Origin: Telluribacter humicola
GTDB taxonomy: Bacteria > Bacteroidota > Bacteroidia > Cytophagales > Spirosomataceae
Length of the DNA: 64,000 bases
Reading direction: 5' to 3'
Assembly: GCF_017355935.1 (NCBI RefSeq)
Contig: NZ_JAFIQT010000012.1
Coordinates: forward strand, 18,432-82,431
The notes under the pieces were generated by a model. That model was given only the letters and a program-made list of their open reading frames with translations. It did no database searches and was not told where the DNA came from. The translations under genes were made by a program, and so were the position numbers. The stretch's first letter is position 1, and each line of letters opens with the position of its first letter. Shown piece after piece: positions 1-9,743 of the stretch.

Positions 1-2759
1 CGCATGTCCTTAATACCAGTATAGTCTTCCCAGCTATTTGAGGCATACTCTATGGTACCATCCATACTTCTTACCCAAATCAACTGAGGCAGGGTTTCGG
101 CCAGGGTACGAAAGCGGCTTTCACTTTCTTCAATTTTTTTTCGAGCCAGTACCTGCTCGGTTACATCATGTGCACTGGCAATTACACCCGTGATGGTATT
201 ATTAGAATCGCGAAACGGTTCAAAAACGCTGTTAAAGTACCCCTCATACAAGGTGTCCTTCCGGTGATATTCAAGTAGCAATTCATTGATAACAACCCGT
301 TCACCGGTTTCGTAAACCTTCCGGTGAAGTGCTATTACTCCATCAACTGCCACCTCAGGGATAGCTTCAAAGATAGGCTTATCAATAATCTCTTCCCGGC
401 TTTTTCCATAGAACTCTAGCATCCGGTCATTGGCCAGTTCTACAATAAAATTTGGCCCCTTATAGATAGCGATAGCAACGGGTGCCTGCATGAGTAAATC
501 ATACAAAAATTTTTCTGCTTTCCTTCTGGAAGCATCAATAGCAAGGTTAGAACGTACTTTTGCCAATAATTCCTTTGCCGAAAAAGGTTTTATCAGGTAA
601 TCATCCACACCAACGTTCAAGCCTTCAATTCTGGCTTCTTCGCCGGCACGGGCCGACAGCAATATAACCGGCAGCATTGAAGTGTGCGGTGCCGTTTTTA
701 TTTTTGTGAGTAGTTGAAGGCCATCCATTACCGGCATCATAATATCACTCACAACCAAATCAGGTTTTTGCTCCTCTATTTGAATCAGCGCCTCCCTGCC
801 ATTGCTGGCCGTAACAACAGTATAGTCTTTCTCAAGTAATTTCCTGAGGTAGGCCCGCATGTCGGCATTATCATCCACCACCAGAACTCTGGGCGTATTT
901 TTTACCTGGGTACCGTTTTGAGAGATGGGAAGTCCGGTAAGAGAAGTGACTTCATCCAGAAAGGCAGCAGTAAGCTCATCCTGTACCACAGGGTTGGCAA
1001 GGGCAAACTGCTCCTCGGGTGATGGTACACCTCTGGTGGGTATGGTGACACTGAATTCGGAACCCAAACCCACTTTACTGCTAACCGAAATTTCGCCCTT
1101 GTGCAGCATCACAAGTTCTTTTACCAGAGATAGCCCTATTCCGGTACCTTCAAAGCTTCTTCCCAGGCTGTTTTCAACTCGGTGAAACCGCTGGAAGATT
1201 TTTGAGAGTTCCTTTCCGGGGATGCCCACGCCGGTGTCGGTGACTTTTAAAACAACAGTCTTGGCCTGGGTGGATAGAGAAATGGTGATACTTCCTGCAA
1301 GTGTGTATTTAAACGCATTACTTAGTAGGTTCAGCACAATTTTCTCCCACATCTCTTTATCCACGTGCACGGGTTGAATACCCTTATCGCATTGTACATT
1401 AAATTCCAGACCGGCACTCTCGATTACAGAACGAAATCCGGAGGCAAGGTCAGTAGTATACTTAGCTAAATCAATGGGGGTAAACTGTGCTTTTACTTTT
1501 CCTGCTTCGATGCGGTTGAAATCCAGCAGGTTGTTCACCAGCCTTAAAAGGCGCAGCGAATTTCGATGTGTCATTTCTAGGGCCTGAGTATCTTCATCTT
1601 CTACACCGTTTTTTTTACGTAAGAGATCCTCTAACGAGCCAAGCATGAGTGTTATAGGCGTACGGAATTCATGTGATATGTTGGTAAAGAATGCTGTTTT
1701 GGCCCGGTCGATTTCCGCAAGTGCTTCGGCACGTTTCCGTTCTTCTTCGTAGGCTAATGCATTGGCCGCTTCAAGTGCTATTTGGTCGGCTACCAGTTGA
1801 ATGAAATTCTGATAGCTCTCATCAAACTTTCGGTAGGGATTTAACCCAACCGATAAAACCGCCACCGGAAACTTCCTGTTGCCAGTTTTTATAGGTGCAT
1901 GCACAAAGCACTTTGGTGGGATACTCCATGCACCCGTTGGCAAATTCTGCCACCTGCCCTTGGTAGGAGATAATATGATTTTGTTCTCCGTCACGCAGGC
2001 CGCTAGATTTTCACCTATTGTATCAGGGTTTTGTATATTAATGTGAAGCGGAAGCTGGGGGTGGTTAGCATCAATGCCGGCAAAGGCTGTTGCTCTCGCA
2101 GTTTTACTTTCTTCGTCTATGGTATAGATTATAGCACAAAGAAAGTCTTTGTTGTTTGCCGCAATTGTTGTAGCAGAGGCTTCAAAGATTTCTTTTAAAC
2201 TATTTGTCTGTATGATTACGGCCAGGGACCGGAGGGTTGTTAGGGACCGTTCGGTAATAACGCGGCTTGTTTCTTCTGTACAGACACAAAATAAGCCTTC
2301 GGTTCCGCCCTTATCACCTGGAATTGGATTGTATGAAAACTTAAAATAGGTTTCCTCCTCGTAGCCATACCGGTTCATTACCAGCAGCAGGGCGTCGTCA
2401 AATGTACCTTCGTTTCTGGTAAAAACGATTTCCGCCCGAGCCCATAGTTCATCCCATATTTCTGCCCAGGCTTTACGACCTGACTTACCAAGCATTTCCG
2501 GGTGTTTGCCACCTAGTACAAATCGATAAGCATCATTATATATATTGATTAGTGTATCCCGCCCCCACCACACAAACATAGGTTGTGGTGAAGTAAGCAT
2601 AATGCGGACACAGGTTTTAAGACTTTGCGGCCATTGCTCTGGATTGCCTAACGGTGTAGTTGACCAATCGTATTCTCGAATGCGTTGGCCCATTTCTCCG
2701 CCGCCTGATAAAAAAGAAGGAAAATCATTTCCAGTTCTTTCAGGTATGGGTTGTTCCAT
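1..2759 (-). CDS. Hybrid sensor histidine kinase (3' end outside window)
   Basis: About 919 codons are visible and the gene continues past the left edge. Order read from the translation: N-terminal PAS-like segment (~1-150), GAF-like segment (~165-330), HisKA with the H-box NISHEFRTP (~361), HATPase with N-box NLLSNAFKYT (~480) and GTGIGLSLV (~540), an internal receiver domain with phospho-acceptor D in VVSDIMMP (~670) and K in YLIKPF (~723), then a PAS domain with the beginning of another. A central receiver followed by PAS domains suggests a second kinase core beyond the edge. No transmembrane segment is seen, so it is probably cytoplasmic. The ATG at 2757-2759 opens the frame. The ligand cannot be inferred. 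Confidence 0.9.
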   Translation of the reverse strand, partial: MEQPIPERTGNDFPSFLSGGGEMGQRIREYDWSTTPLGNPEQWPQSLKTCVRIMLTSPQPMFVWWGRDTLINIYNDAYRFVLGGKHPEMLGKSGRKAWAEIWDELWARAEIVFTRNEGTFDDALLLVMNRYGYEEETYFKFSYNPIPGDKGGTEGLFCVCTEETSRVITERSLTTLRSLAVIIQTNSLKEIFEASATTIAANNKDFLCAIIYTIDEESKTARATAFAGIDANHPQLPLHINIQNPDTIGENLAACVTENKIILSPTKGRWQNLPTGAWSIPPKCFVHAPIKTGNRKFPVAVLSVGLNPYRKFDESYQNFIQLVADQIALEAANALAYEEERKRAEALAEIDRAKTAFFTNISHEFRTPITLMLGSLEDLLRKKNGVEDEDTQALEMTHRNSLRLLRLVNNLLDFNRIEAGKVKAQFTPIDLAKYTTDLASGFRSVIESAGLEFNVQCDKGIQPVHVDKEMWEKIVLNLLSNAFKYTLAGSITISLSTQAKTVVLKVTDTGVGIPGKELSKIFQRFHRVENSLGRSFEGTGIGLSLVKELVMLHKGEISVSSKVGLGSEFSVTIPTRGVPSPEEQFALANPVVQDELTAAFLDEVTSLTGLPISQNGTQVKNTPRVLVVDDNADMRAYLRKLLEKDYTVVTASNGREALIQIEEQKPDLVVSDIMMPVMDGLQLLTKIKTAPHTSMLPVILLSARAGEEARIEGLNVGVDDYLIKPFSAKELLAKVRSNLAIDASRRKAEKFLYDLLMQAPVAIAIYKGPNFIVELANDRMLEFYGKSREEIIDKPIFEAIPEVAVDGVIALHRKVYETGERVVINELLLEYHRKDTLYEGYFNSVFEPFRDSNNTITGVIASAHDVTEQVLARKKIEESESRFRTLAETLPQLIWVRSMDGTIEYASNSWEDYTGIKDM

Positions 2760-3625
2760 ATATTATAGTAGAGTAAAGGCTTGGTAAGTTACAAAACCTG
2801 AGAATTATAAAATGCTTTACTTTTATAAAATAAAATGATTTCTTTTCACAACTTTGATTTACCTAGTGCAGATTTTAGATCATCAGCTGGCGTATGTCTG
2901 GATATCTAGACGTACTCTGCATTATCTACTCTGCATTATCCTTGCCTCCTTTCAAGCCCCTACCGCATCCATATCCAGTCATATATCATCATCCATGCTA
3001 ATGGGAGGTGGCAAAGTTGTAGGCCTCGTTTTTCCTTACGATTTCCCATGTCCGGTACTCTGAGGCCCCAGTAATAATATAGAAGGCCTTGCTTTACTCA
3101 ATCCCTTCTGAAACAGGAGCCATATCATCAGAAGTTTTACGACCAGGTGTCAAGCAGATATAACTAAAAGAGAGTCAGAGGCTAGAAACCTTTGACTCTC
3201 CAAATAATTCCCACAAGTCTTTTATTCTAAATTAACTATAGCATGTTAGGCAACAATAATACCATGATTGCTGCTTAATCGATCAAAGTTGCATTTTTGC
3301 CAGTCTAAAATCCCGCAATGACCAGCGCCTGATCCAGACATACCAGGAAATTCTGGCCGCTCGGGTCGTTCTCGGCATTCACCTGCATCTCGTGCTACAG
3401 GATTACTGCCATATTTAGGCATTGTTAAGGCATATAACTGGTTTTGTTCTGTGAATGCCGATAACGCTTAGCCCTAAAAATCGTGTCAATAATTGTCGAT
3501 AAGAATACTTATAACTTAACCATTCTGTATTTGATCTCACTCTACTTATCCACCATACTTCAGATTGTTCCTGTCAAATTGAGAGGTTAAGCTTACCTTT
3601 TGATTTCTCGGTTTCCTATCCTTTA
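2760..3625. other. Long intergenic region
   Basis: About 870 bp between the kinase start and the desaturase stop. It holds the kinase promoter region and one clear hairpin (3170-3200). A GC-richer stretch around 3290-3420 reads as a ~50-codon open tail on the plus strand with no start codon or recognisable domain. It may be gene debris. Nothing else is supported. Confidence 0.5.
3170..3200 (-). terminator. Rho-independent terminator (minus strand)
   Basis: A 12-bp stem (GAGAGTCAGAGG / CCTTTGACTCTC, one G-U pair) with a 7-nt loop. Read on the minus strand it is followed by TTTTAGTT. It probably ends the transcript of the desaturase gene about 430 bp upstream. Confidence 0.55.
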
Positions 3626-4510
3626 CTACATCCTTTCAAAAGGATAGCGTAATTGCTTCCAGAAACGACGAGGAAATTCTTCAATTCCTTTGAACCCCAA
3701 GGCTATATCTTTTCCGTCTTTAGGCACATAGGCTGTTCCAAATAGGTAATCCCACAAGCTAAGGGTAATGGCAAAGTTGACACCATACCTACGTTCCTTA
3801 AGCTCCTTGGCGTGGTGCCACGTATGAGTCTGGGGGTTATTGAGCAGGTACCGGAGCTTCCCCAGGGGCAGGTATACATTGGTATGATTAAGGTGTCCAA
3901 TAGCTAACGTAAACAAATGGACTATAAAGAAATCAGTGAGTCCAAAGCCAATCATTGCCAGAGGGATGTACTCCAGCGCGCGATAGATCACTGTCTCCAT
4001 AGGATGGTATCGCATATGGGAGGCAAAGCCCATTTCCTCCACCGAGTGGTGTACCTGGTGAATTCGCCAGAGCCACTCGACCCGGTGCAGCAGGAGGTGT
4101 ACGTTCCACTGGATAAAATCTCGTACTACAAAAAGAGTTAATAATCGCGCCCATACCGGCCACTCCGCTATATCCCACACCACCAGATGCTGAACCCCTA
4201 CTCTCCCCATCAGTTCTTTGAAGGCTTCAACACCTACATCAGAGAGCGCGTTGTAGCCTATAAGGGAAAACAAAAAGAAGTTAAAGAACATATAGAAACC
4301 ATCCAGCCAAAAGTCACGGCGTAGTACCGGCTGCCCTTTCCGCCAGGGTACTATGATTTCAAGCAGCCAGCAGAAGAGCGAAAGCGCCAGTAACCAGTAA
4401 AAGAAATTGGTCCAGTGCGGATTCAACACCTCCTTCCACAAATAGTCAGCATATCCATAGGTGGAGTTGATTAGTAGATTACCATATTTCTCAAGCACTA
4501 CCATTGGCAT
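3626..4510 (-). CDS. Sterol desaturase / fatty acid hydroxylase family protein
   Basis: 294-residue membrane di-iron enzyme. The histidine clusters of the superfamily are visible: HLLLH, HQVHH, a middle HLNHTN and a C-terminal HTWHH, set between hydrophobic segments (about four or five membrane spans). Members use a di-iron centre to hydroxylate or desaturate lipids at the membrane. The substrate cannot be told from sequence. It lies 44 bp downstream of the ArsR-rhodanese gene on the same strand, so it is probably co-transcribed and under the same repressor. That would couple a lipid modification to sulfide or persulfide sensing (inference). Confidence 0.85.
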   Translation of the reverse strand: MPMVVLEKYGNLLINSTYGYADYLWKEVLNPHWTNFFYWLLALSLFCWLLEIIVPWRKGQPVLRRDFWLDGFYMFFNFFLFSLIGYNALSDVGVEAFKELMGRVGVQHLVVWDIAEWPVWARLLTLFVVRDFIQWNVHLLLHRVEWLWRIHQVHHSVEEMGFASHMRYHPMETVIYRALEYIPLAMIGFGLTDFFIVHLFTLAIGHLNHTNVYLPLGKLRYLLNNPQTHTWHHAKELKERRYGVNFAITLSLWDYLFGTAYVPKDGKDIALGFKGIEEFPRRFWKQLRYPFERM

Positions 4511-4554
4511 AGGTATTTGAGGTATAAGCAGCTAACTTCTACATTTCATTAGTA

Positions 4555-5217
4555 CTAATTTAGCTCAACAGGGAGTCCCAGTAGCTTCCAGTCTGGAAAG
4601 CCTACCTCCAGACGGATAGCCCGGTACCCTCTGCTCTTCAGCAGGGCTACCGCATCGTCGGCAAATACACAGAAAGGCCCGCGGCAGTAGGCAATGATCT
4701 CTTTCTCGGTAGGAAGGGTGTGCAGGTGTTGCTCCCAATCACCCGGAGGAACGGATATGGCCTTGGGTATATGCCCCAGCAGGTACTCTTCGGTAGGTCT
4801 TACATCCAGCAGGATTACTTCATCCGCCTGCAGTTTCTGGATCAGTTCTTCCATAGATACCCCTTCCAGGCTATCTTTTTCTTTGCGGAAGTCAGAGATC
4901 ACCCTCTCTACCTCAGGCAGCTCCCGAGTACTTAGGGTACGCAGAGCCTGCCAGGCCTGAAACACCTCCGGGCTGGATAGGCGATAGTATATATAATGTC
5001 CTTGCTTACGGGTACTCAACAACTTCGACTGCTTCAATACCTGTAAGTGTTGTGAGGTATTGGCAACAGAAGCATGTATTTCAGCCGCGATCACTTCAAC
5101 CGTTTTCTCCCCCTGCGCTAGCAATTCGATTATTTCGAGCCGATGCGGGTTTGATAAGGCTTTTGTCATCTGTGCTATTCCTCCGTATACTCGATCCTTA
5201 AATTCTCTTTTCTCCAT
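4555..5217 (-). CDS. ArsR-family repressor fused to a rhodanese domain
   Basis: 220 residues. The N-terminal ~95 residues form an ArsR winged helix (LSNPHRLEIIELL, recognition region SQHLQVLKQSKLL). Residues ~120-215 form a rhodanese domain with the loop CRGPFC (first Cys ~178), so the catalytic Cys is present. Fusions of this kind are known as thiol or persulfide-responsive repressors; the rhodanese Cys may be the sensor. The gene precedes a sterol desaturase-family gene. A 16-bp perfect palindrome next to its own promoter suggests autorepression. The ATG at 5215-5217 follows the predicted promoter closely. Confidence 0.88.
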   Translation of the reverse strand: MEKREFKDRVYGGIAQMTKALSNPHRLEIIELLAQGEKTVEVIAAEIHASVANTSQHLQVLKQSKLLSTRKQGHYIYYRLSSPEVFQAWQALRTLSTRELPEVERVISDFRKEKDSLEGVSMEELIQKLQADEVILLDVRPTEEYLLGHIPKAISVPPGDWEQHLHTLPTEKEIIAYCRGPFCVFADDAVALLKSRGYRAIRLEVGFPDWKLLGLPVELN

Positions 5218-5246
5218 TAGTTTACAGTATGCTTGCTGGTACTAAG

Positions 5247-5289
5247 CAAATATAGAAGCCATTATTCAATCAATCAATAGATCTATTGA
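5247..5289 (-). promoter_or_regulatory. Promoter with palindromic operator for arsR-rhodanese
   Basis: On the minus strand TATATTTG (plus 5247-5254) is an exact match to the Bacteroidota -7 box TAnnTTTG, about 30 bp before the ATG. The perfect 16-bp palindrome TCAATAGATCTATTGA (5274-5289) covers the -33 region, where a bound ArsR dimer would block RNA polymerase. Binding is inferred. Confidence 0.65.
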
Positions 5290-5590
5290 ATTCTTTTGTA
5301 TCTTTAATTGCTCCCTATAAAGAGCTAAGCACTTATTATGGGGGCTTCTTAGTATTTATTTAAAAATAAATGGAAAAATTATTGATCTAGGATACTCTTA
5401 TGTAAACCTGTACAGCTGAATGCTATGCCAAAAGGTTGTCCTTACAGAAGAAGATAACTCTGATTTATATCAATGTTTCTCCGAGCAGGTTATCAATACA
5501 TTTAAAAAGCTCCTTTAAGTATATAATACAAGCTAATGTATCAGGTTAAGTTTTATTATGAACTAGTGACTGACTGCTGAAATCATTAAA

Positions 5591-5745
5591 ATGGATTTAT
5601 CGGAAGTAGGTTAAAGAAGTATACAAAGAGGTTGTTAAGAAATATCCCATTGAAAGTAGGTTGATCCTGGTAGAGGCACTATCCAACCTTTATAAAAAAT
5701 GCTGGAACCCCTATGGAGCTCCAGCATTGCACTTCTCTTTCTTTA
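5591..5745 (+). pseudogene. Decayed small helical protein (antitoxin-like remnant?)
   Basis: The plus strand reads MDLSEV and then, after one extra G, VKEVYKEVVKKYPIESRL continuing ILVEALSNLYKK, before running into unrelated sequence and the iorB terminator. The pattern of a helical segment with an ..RL.LVEAL.. motif recalls small antitoxin-like or addiction-module proteins of this phylum, but there is no partner and the frame is broken. Assignment is weak. Confidence 0.3.
5698..5728 (-). terminator. Terminator of iorAB
   Basis: Stem AATGCTGGA / TCCAGCATT. Read on the minus strand the stem is followed by TTTTTATAAAGG. It sits 20 bp past the iorB stop codon. Confidence 0.75.
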
Positions 5746-5748
5746 CAC

Positions 5749-8016
5749 TTATAATTGTTTATCTCCTTTTCCGGGTAGTTCATTGGAAAATGGCTGCTTA
5801 TAATGCCGCTTGCCTGTATTCTTGTACAAGGCATTGGCTACGGCCGCGAATACCGGTGGAAAAGGAGGCTCGCCCAGACCCGTAGGGTCAATGTCATTCT
5901 GCACAAAATGTACGTCAATCTGTTTGGGCGCTTCATTGTGGCGAATGAGGCGGTATTTGTCAAAGTTACTTTGCTGAGCTACCCCATCTTTATGCGTTAA
6001 TCCGCCGAAGAAAGCATTGCCTATGCCATCTACCACGGCACCCTGCACCATATTAGTGGCTGCGTCGGGGTTTACTACTACTCCGCAGTCCACCGCGCTG
6101 AATACCCGCTCCACGTAGGGCTTTCCATCCCGGGTGACCATATCCACCACGTGAGCTGCATAGGAGTTATGACAGAAATAAGCCGCTACCCCCCGGCTGT
6201 ATTTCCCATCCTGAGTGGTAGCCCAGCCCGATTTCTCCCGGACCAGTTTGAGCACTTCTGCATACCGGGCCGCATCGTAGTCATTGTCCTTGCCCACCGG
6301 GTTTTTAGCGGCCCGATCTAACAGCTCCAGACGCATTTCGATGGGATCTTTACCCATGGCTTCGGCTACTTCGTCCAGGAACGACTGCTCGGCGGCGGCG
6401 TTGAAGTTAGAGCGCGGTGCCCGGAATGCCCCGATGGTAATATTGGATGGGATCTGCCAAGCTTCGGCCAGGTAGTTATCCACGGCTCCGGCCGGGAAGC
6501 GGTTGGCATGAACCGGATGCTCGGGTATACCGCCGCCCTTCACATGAAAGGCAATCAGGTTTTTGTTAGCATCCAGAGCTGCCCGGTACGTGGCCGTGTA
6601 CATGGGGCGGTAGATGCCGTAGGTCATGTCATCCTCGCGGGTGTAGATCAGCTTAACGGGTGCATTGACTTTCTTGGAAATAAGCGCCGCTTCGTACATG
6701 TATTGAGCGTAGGCTCTCCGTCCAAAGCCCCCACCCATACGGGTCATCTGGATTTCAATCTTGTCAGCAGGCAAATCTAATAGTTTTGACAGCGTAGGTT
6801 CTGCCCAGCCCGGTGCCTGCAGGGGTCCGGCTACTACCGCTTTTTCAGGAGTTACATGGGCGAAGAAATTCATCGGCTCCATGCAGTTATGGGCCAGGAA
6901 GGGCGCGGTGTAGGTACGTTCAATAACCTGAGCCGCTCCCTTGAATGCCGCTTCGGGATCGCCGTCTCTTCGTAGTAGCTGAGCCGGTTTTTGTGCATAC
7001 TCCTGCATTTTTTGGAGCTGGCTATCGGTACTTTCCAGTCCTGCCGGAACGATCACCTCTCTTTTTCCACCCCGTCCGGACATGGTATCTTTGGTATCGC
7101 TAACCGGCTCCCATTGTACTTTCAGCTTCTTGCGGGCATTCATCACTTCCCAGGTAGTCTTGCCTACCACGACCAGCAGATCGTTGAAGGTACGGGTATC
7201 GAAACCGCCCTGTTCAAAACCTTCCTTGTACAGTTGCAGGCTGAACACCTCTTTGATACCCGGCATTTTGAGCGTCTGCGCGGCATCAAACGATTTAAGC
7301 TTCATACCAAAGGCGGGCGGGTGTTGGATCATAGCAATCAACATACCGTCTACGCGGTAATCCAGGCCAAAAACCGGTTGGCCGGTGACTATTTTTTGCC
7401 CTTCCACATTTTTCTTCGAGCTTCTGACAATTGAAAACTCTTTCGGATCTTTCAGTTTCAGGTCTTTCGGTACGGGTAGGGTGGCCGCAATCTGGGCAAA
7501 CTCTCCGTATTTAGCGGCCTTCATGGTGCCGGGATGGACGATGATCCCGTTTTTGGTGGTCACCTCTTCGAGGGGTACCTTCCAGGTTTGGGCGGCGGCC
7601 TGGCGCAGCATGTAGCGGGCAGCGGCCCCTGCCTCGCGCAGAGGCTTCCAGTACATCCTCACCGAATTACTGCCCCCCGTAAACTGCGGTCCCAGCTTTA
7701 CGTTGTCGTGCGGGCCCATTTCTACCACTACATTCTTCCAGTCGGCATCCAGTTCCTCGGCGATAATCATCGGCAGTGAGGTCATCACATTTTGCCCAAA
7801 TTCGGGATTAGGACAAAGAATAGTAATGACATTATCAGGCGTGATTTTGATATAGCCTGTCAGCTCTGCCCACTGCTCGGGCAGGTTCAGCTCCTGCATC
7901 TTTTCGGCGGCTTTCGCGGTCGAAAACCAGTTGAAGGTGAGCATGAGCCCACCACCCGCCAGGGCCGAAGACTTCAGAAAAGACCGCCGGTTATAGGTTG
8001 TTTTTTTATTTTCCAT
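5749..8016 (-). CDS. iorB: Molybdopterin-binding oxidoreductase, IorB-like beta subunit
   Basis: 755 residues, xanthine-oxidase superfamily. An N-terminal Tat signal (RRSFLKSSALAGGG) places it in the periplasm. GGGFGRR (~residue 428) and the active-site Glu in GLGEPPFPP (~714) are the Mo-cofactor and catalytic motifs of the isoquinoline 1-oxidoreductase / periplasmic aldehyde dehydrogenase group. It would hydroxylate an aldehyde or N-heterocycle, passing electrons to the partner [2Fe-2S] subunit encoded 45 bp upstream. No cytochrome subunit or cofactor-insertion gene is adjacent. The substrate is unknown. The IorB name reflects family, not proven activity. Confidence 0.88.
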   Translation of the reverse strand: MENKKTTYNRRSFLKSSALAGGGLMLTFNWFSTAKAAEKMQELNLPEQWAELTGYIKITPDNVITILCPNPEFGQNVMTSLPMIIAEELDADWKNVVVEMGPHDNVKLGPQFTGGSNSVRMYWKPLREAGAAARYMLRQAAAQTWKVPLEEVTTKNGIIVHPGTMKAAKYGEFAQIAATLPVPKDLKLKDPKEFSIVRSSKKNVEGQKIVTGQPVFGLDYRVDGMLIAMIQHPPAFGMKLKSFDAAQTLKMPGIKEVFSLQLYKEGFEQGGFDTRTFNDLLVVVGKTTWEVMNARKKLKVQWEPVSDTKDTMSGRGGKREVIVPAGLESTDSQLQKMQEYAQKPAQLLRRDGDPEAAFKGAAQVIERTYTAPFLAHNCMEPMNFFAHVTPEKAVVAGPLQAPGWAEPTLSKLLDLPADKIEIQMTRMGGGFGRRAYAQYMYEAALISKKVNAPVKLIYTREDDMTYGIYRPMYTATYRAALDANKNLIAFHVKGGGIPEHPVHANRFPAGAVDNYLAEAWQIPSNITIGAFRAPRSNFNAAAEQSFLDEVAEAMGKDPIEMRLELLDRAAKNPVGKDNDYDAARYAEVLKLVREKSGWATTQDGKYSRGVAAYFCHNSYAAHVVDMVTRDGKPYVERVFSAVDCGVVVNPDAATNMVQGAVVDGIGNAFFGGLTHKDGVAQQSNFDKYRLIRHNEAPKQIDVHFVQNDIDPTGLGEPPFPPVFAAVANALYKNTGKRHYKQPFSNELPGKGDKQL

Positions 8017-8061
8017 AGGTAAGGATCTCTTTTAGGGTTGAGGCGTACGCCCTAGAACCGA

Positions 8062-8517
8062 TTATTTTTTGGCGGCTGTTCTAATAGCTTCTTTGATGCG
8101 CAGATACGTGCCGCAGCGGCAGATGTTTCCGCTCATGCTGGCCTCAATGTCCTCATCACTTGGATTAGGGTTCATTTTCAGGAGCGAAGCGGCCGACATG
8201 ATCTGTCCGGCCTGGCAGTAGCCGCATTGCGCCACGTCATGTTCCAGCCACGCCTGCTGTACCGGATGGTCTCCCTTGGCGGATAGTCCTTCGATGGTGG
8301 TGATTTCCTGCCCGGTTACAGCCGAAGCAGGCAGCTGACAGGAGCGAACGGCCACTCCGTTCAGATGGACCGTACAGGCTCCGCACTGTCCTACGCCGCA
8401 GCCGTACTTGGTACCTGGCATGTCCAGGTAATCGCGCAGTACCCACAGCAGGGGCGTGGAAGGATCCACATCTACGGGCCGGGTTTTGCCGTTAATTTTC
8501 AGATTATATTTTGCCAT
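8062..8517 (-). CDS. iorA: [2Fe-2S]-binding subunit of molybdenum hydroxylase, IorA-like
   Basis: 151 residues, full family length. It has the plant-type cluster [13 protein letters not shown] plus a later Cys (RSCQ) near residues 40-60, and the second cluster CGYCQAGQ ... CRCGTY near 100-135. It has no signal peptide of its own and is expected to be carried out by the Tat-borne partner IorB after folding. It is first in a two-gene operon. An AraC-type regulator on the same strand begins upstream. Confidence 0.92.
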   Translation of the reverse strand: MAKYNLKINGKTRPVDVDPSTPLLWVLRDYLDMPGTKYGCGVGQCGACTVHLNGVAVRSCQLPASAVTGQEITTIEGLSAKGDHPVQQAWLEHDVAQCGYCQAGQIMSAASLLKMNPNPSDEDIEASMSGNICRCGTYLRIKEAIRTAAKK

Positions 8518-8589
8518 TTCTAAAAGGGTTTTTCCTATGTTTTCTATTTGGTTTTGGCTTCTTAACCAGGATACGTATATATATGAGCG

Positions 8590-9507
8590 TTAATTGTCAT
8601 GGAACATCCGTAGTGGCGACCGCCTATATTCGTTGGGAGACTGCCCGGTCCGCTCCTTAAAAAAGCGGCTGAAGTGCTGTGGGTACTTAAATCCTAATTC
8701 GAAGGCTATATCATTAATGGTTTTGCTCAGGTCAAAGACTTTTTCTTTGGCTATCTCTATGAGCTTGGACTGGATGTACTCCTGGGCGGAATGACCCGTT
8801 TCTTTTTTCACCAGATCACCAAAGTAATTAGCTGAGAGGTTCAACTGTTCAGCACACCAGGCTACGGAAGGAAGGCCCACCGTCTGAGGTTTATCGGTCT
8901 GGAAAAATTCGTTCAGCAGGGTCTCAAACCTTTCCAGTATGCCTTGATGAATCGTGTCTCGGGTAATAAACTGACGGTCGTAAAAGCGAACGCAGTAGTT
9001 CAGAAACAATTCAATATTGGATGTAATCAACCGTTTGCTATGCTTGTCAACGCCCTGTTCCAGTTCGTATTCAATTTTTGAAAAGCAATCCAGCACAATC
9101 CTCTTTTCGCGCTCGGACAAATGAAGCGCCTCATTGGACTGGTAGCCGAAGAAGGTATAATCCTGCATATGCCGTCCCAGAGCAGTGCCATGTACCAGGT
9201 CAGGATGAAAGATAAGCGCGTGGCCTTTTGGTTGGTAGGTCTCGCCGCTGTTTTCAACGCTCACTACCTGGCCCGGACCAATGAACACCAGCGTCCCTTC
9301 CTGGTAGTCATAGGTATGCCGGCCGTAACGCAGATCACCGCATTTTACCTCTTTTAGAAAGATGGTATAAAAACCAAAGTACATATTAGAGGCCTGCCGG
9401 GGACTGGCCTTCGACAGATCAACCACACTCACCAGCGGGTGCAGCGTCTCGTTGCTGTTGAAGGTGTTGTAATCATTTATGGTCTCGAACCGACGTAGAT
9501 TATCCAT
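8590..9507 (-). CDS. AraC-family transcriptional regulator
   Basis: 305 residues. The N-terminal ~180 residues form a cupin-like sensor region (PGQVVSV, ALIFHPDLVHGT). The C-terminal ~100 residues form two AraC helix-turn-helix units (LNLSANYFGDLVKKETG; IAFELGFKYPQHFSRFFKERTG). It lies 72 bp upstream of iorA on the same strand and probably controls iorAB. It is a close paralogue of the regulator at 58180-59076: the same motifs recur along the whole length (HPLVSV near the start, GEGT/QEGT..F..PGQV, YFGDLVKKETG..AQEYIQ). The inducer is unknown. Confidence 0.9.
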   Translation of the reverse strand: MDNLRRFETINDYNTFNSNETLHPLVSVVDLSKASPRQASNMYFGFYTIFLKEVKCGDLRYGRHTYDYQEGTLVFIGPGQVVSVENSGETYQPKGHALIFHPDLVHGTALGRHMQDYTFFGYQSNEALHLSEREKRIVLDCFSKIEYELEQGVDKHSKRLITSNIELFLNYCVRFYDRQFITRDTIHQGILERFETLLNEFFQTDKPQTVGLPSVAWCAEQLNLSANYFGDLVKKETGHSAQEYIQSKLIEIAKEKVFDLSKTINDIAFELGFKYPQHFSRFFKERTGQSPNEYRRSPLRMFHDN

Positions 9508-9743
9508 TGCAATTTTGTTTTAACTCATTCAAAATTACCACTTTATTTCATTACTGATAAAAGAGCATCCCCGAATCAGTAATCTTGGTAGAACTATCCG
9601 TAATCCATATACTATAGAGATGAATAATAGGTAAGACCTTTGTAAGGTAAAATTTCATCCGCGAGAAGGGTAAAGACAATTCAAAATTATCCACTCGAAA
9701 AAGAGAATAAATTATCATCACATACCCATTAATTGATACCGAT

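Noticed and set aside
3290..3420. Possible gene tail on the plus strand
   Set aside because: No start codon, about 50 codons only, and no recognisable domain; recorded only as possible debris.
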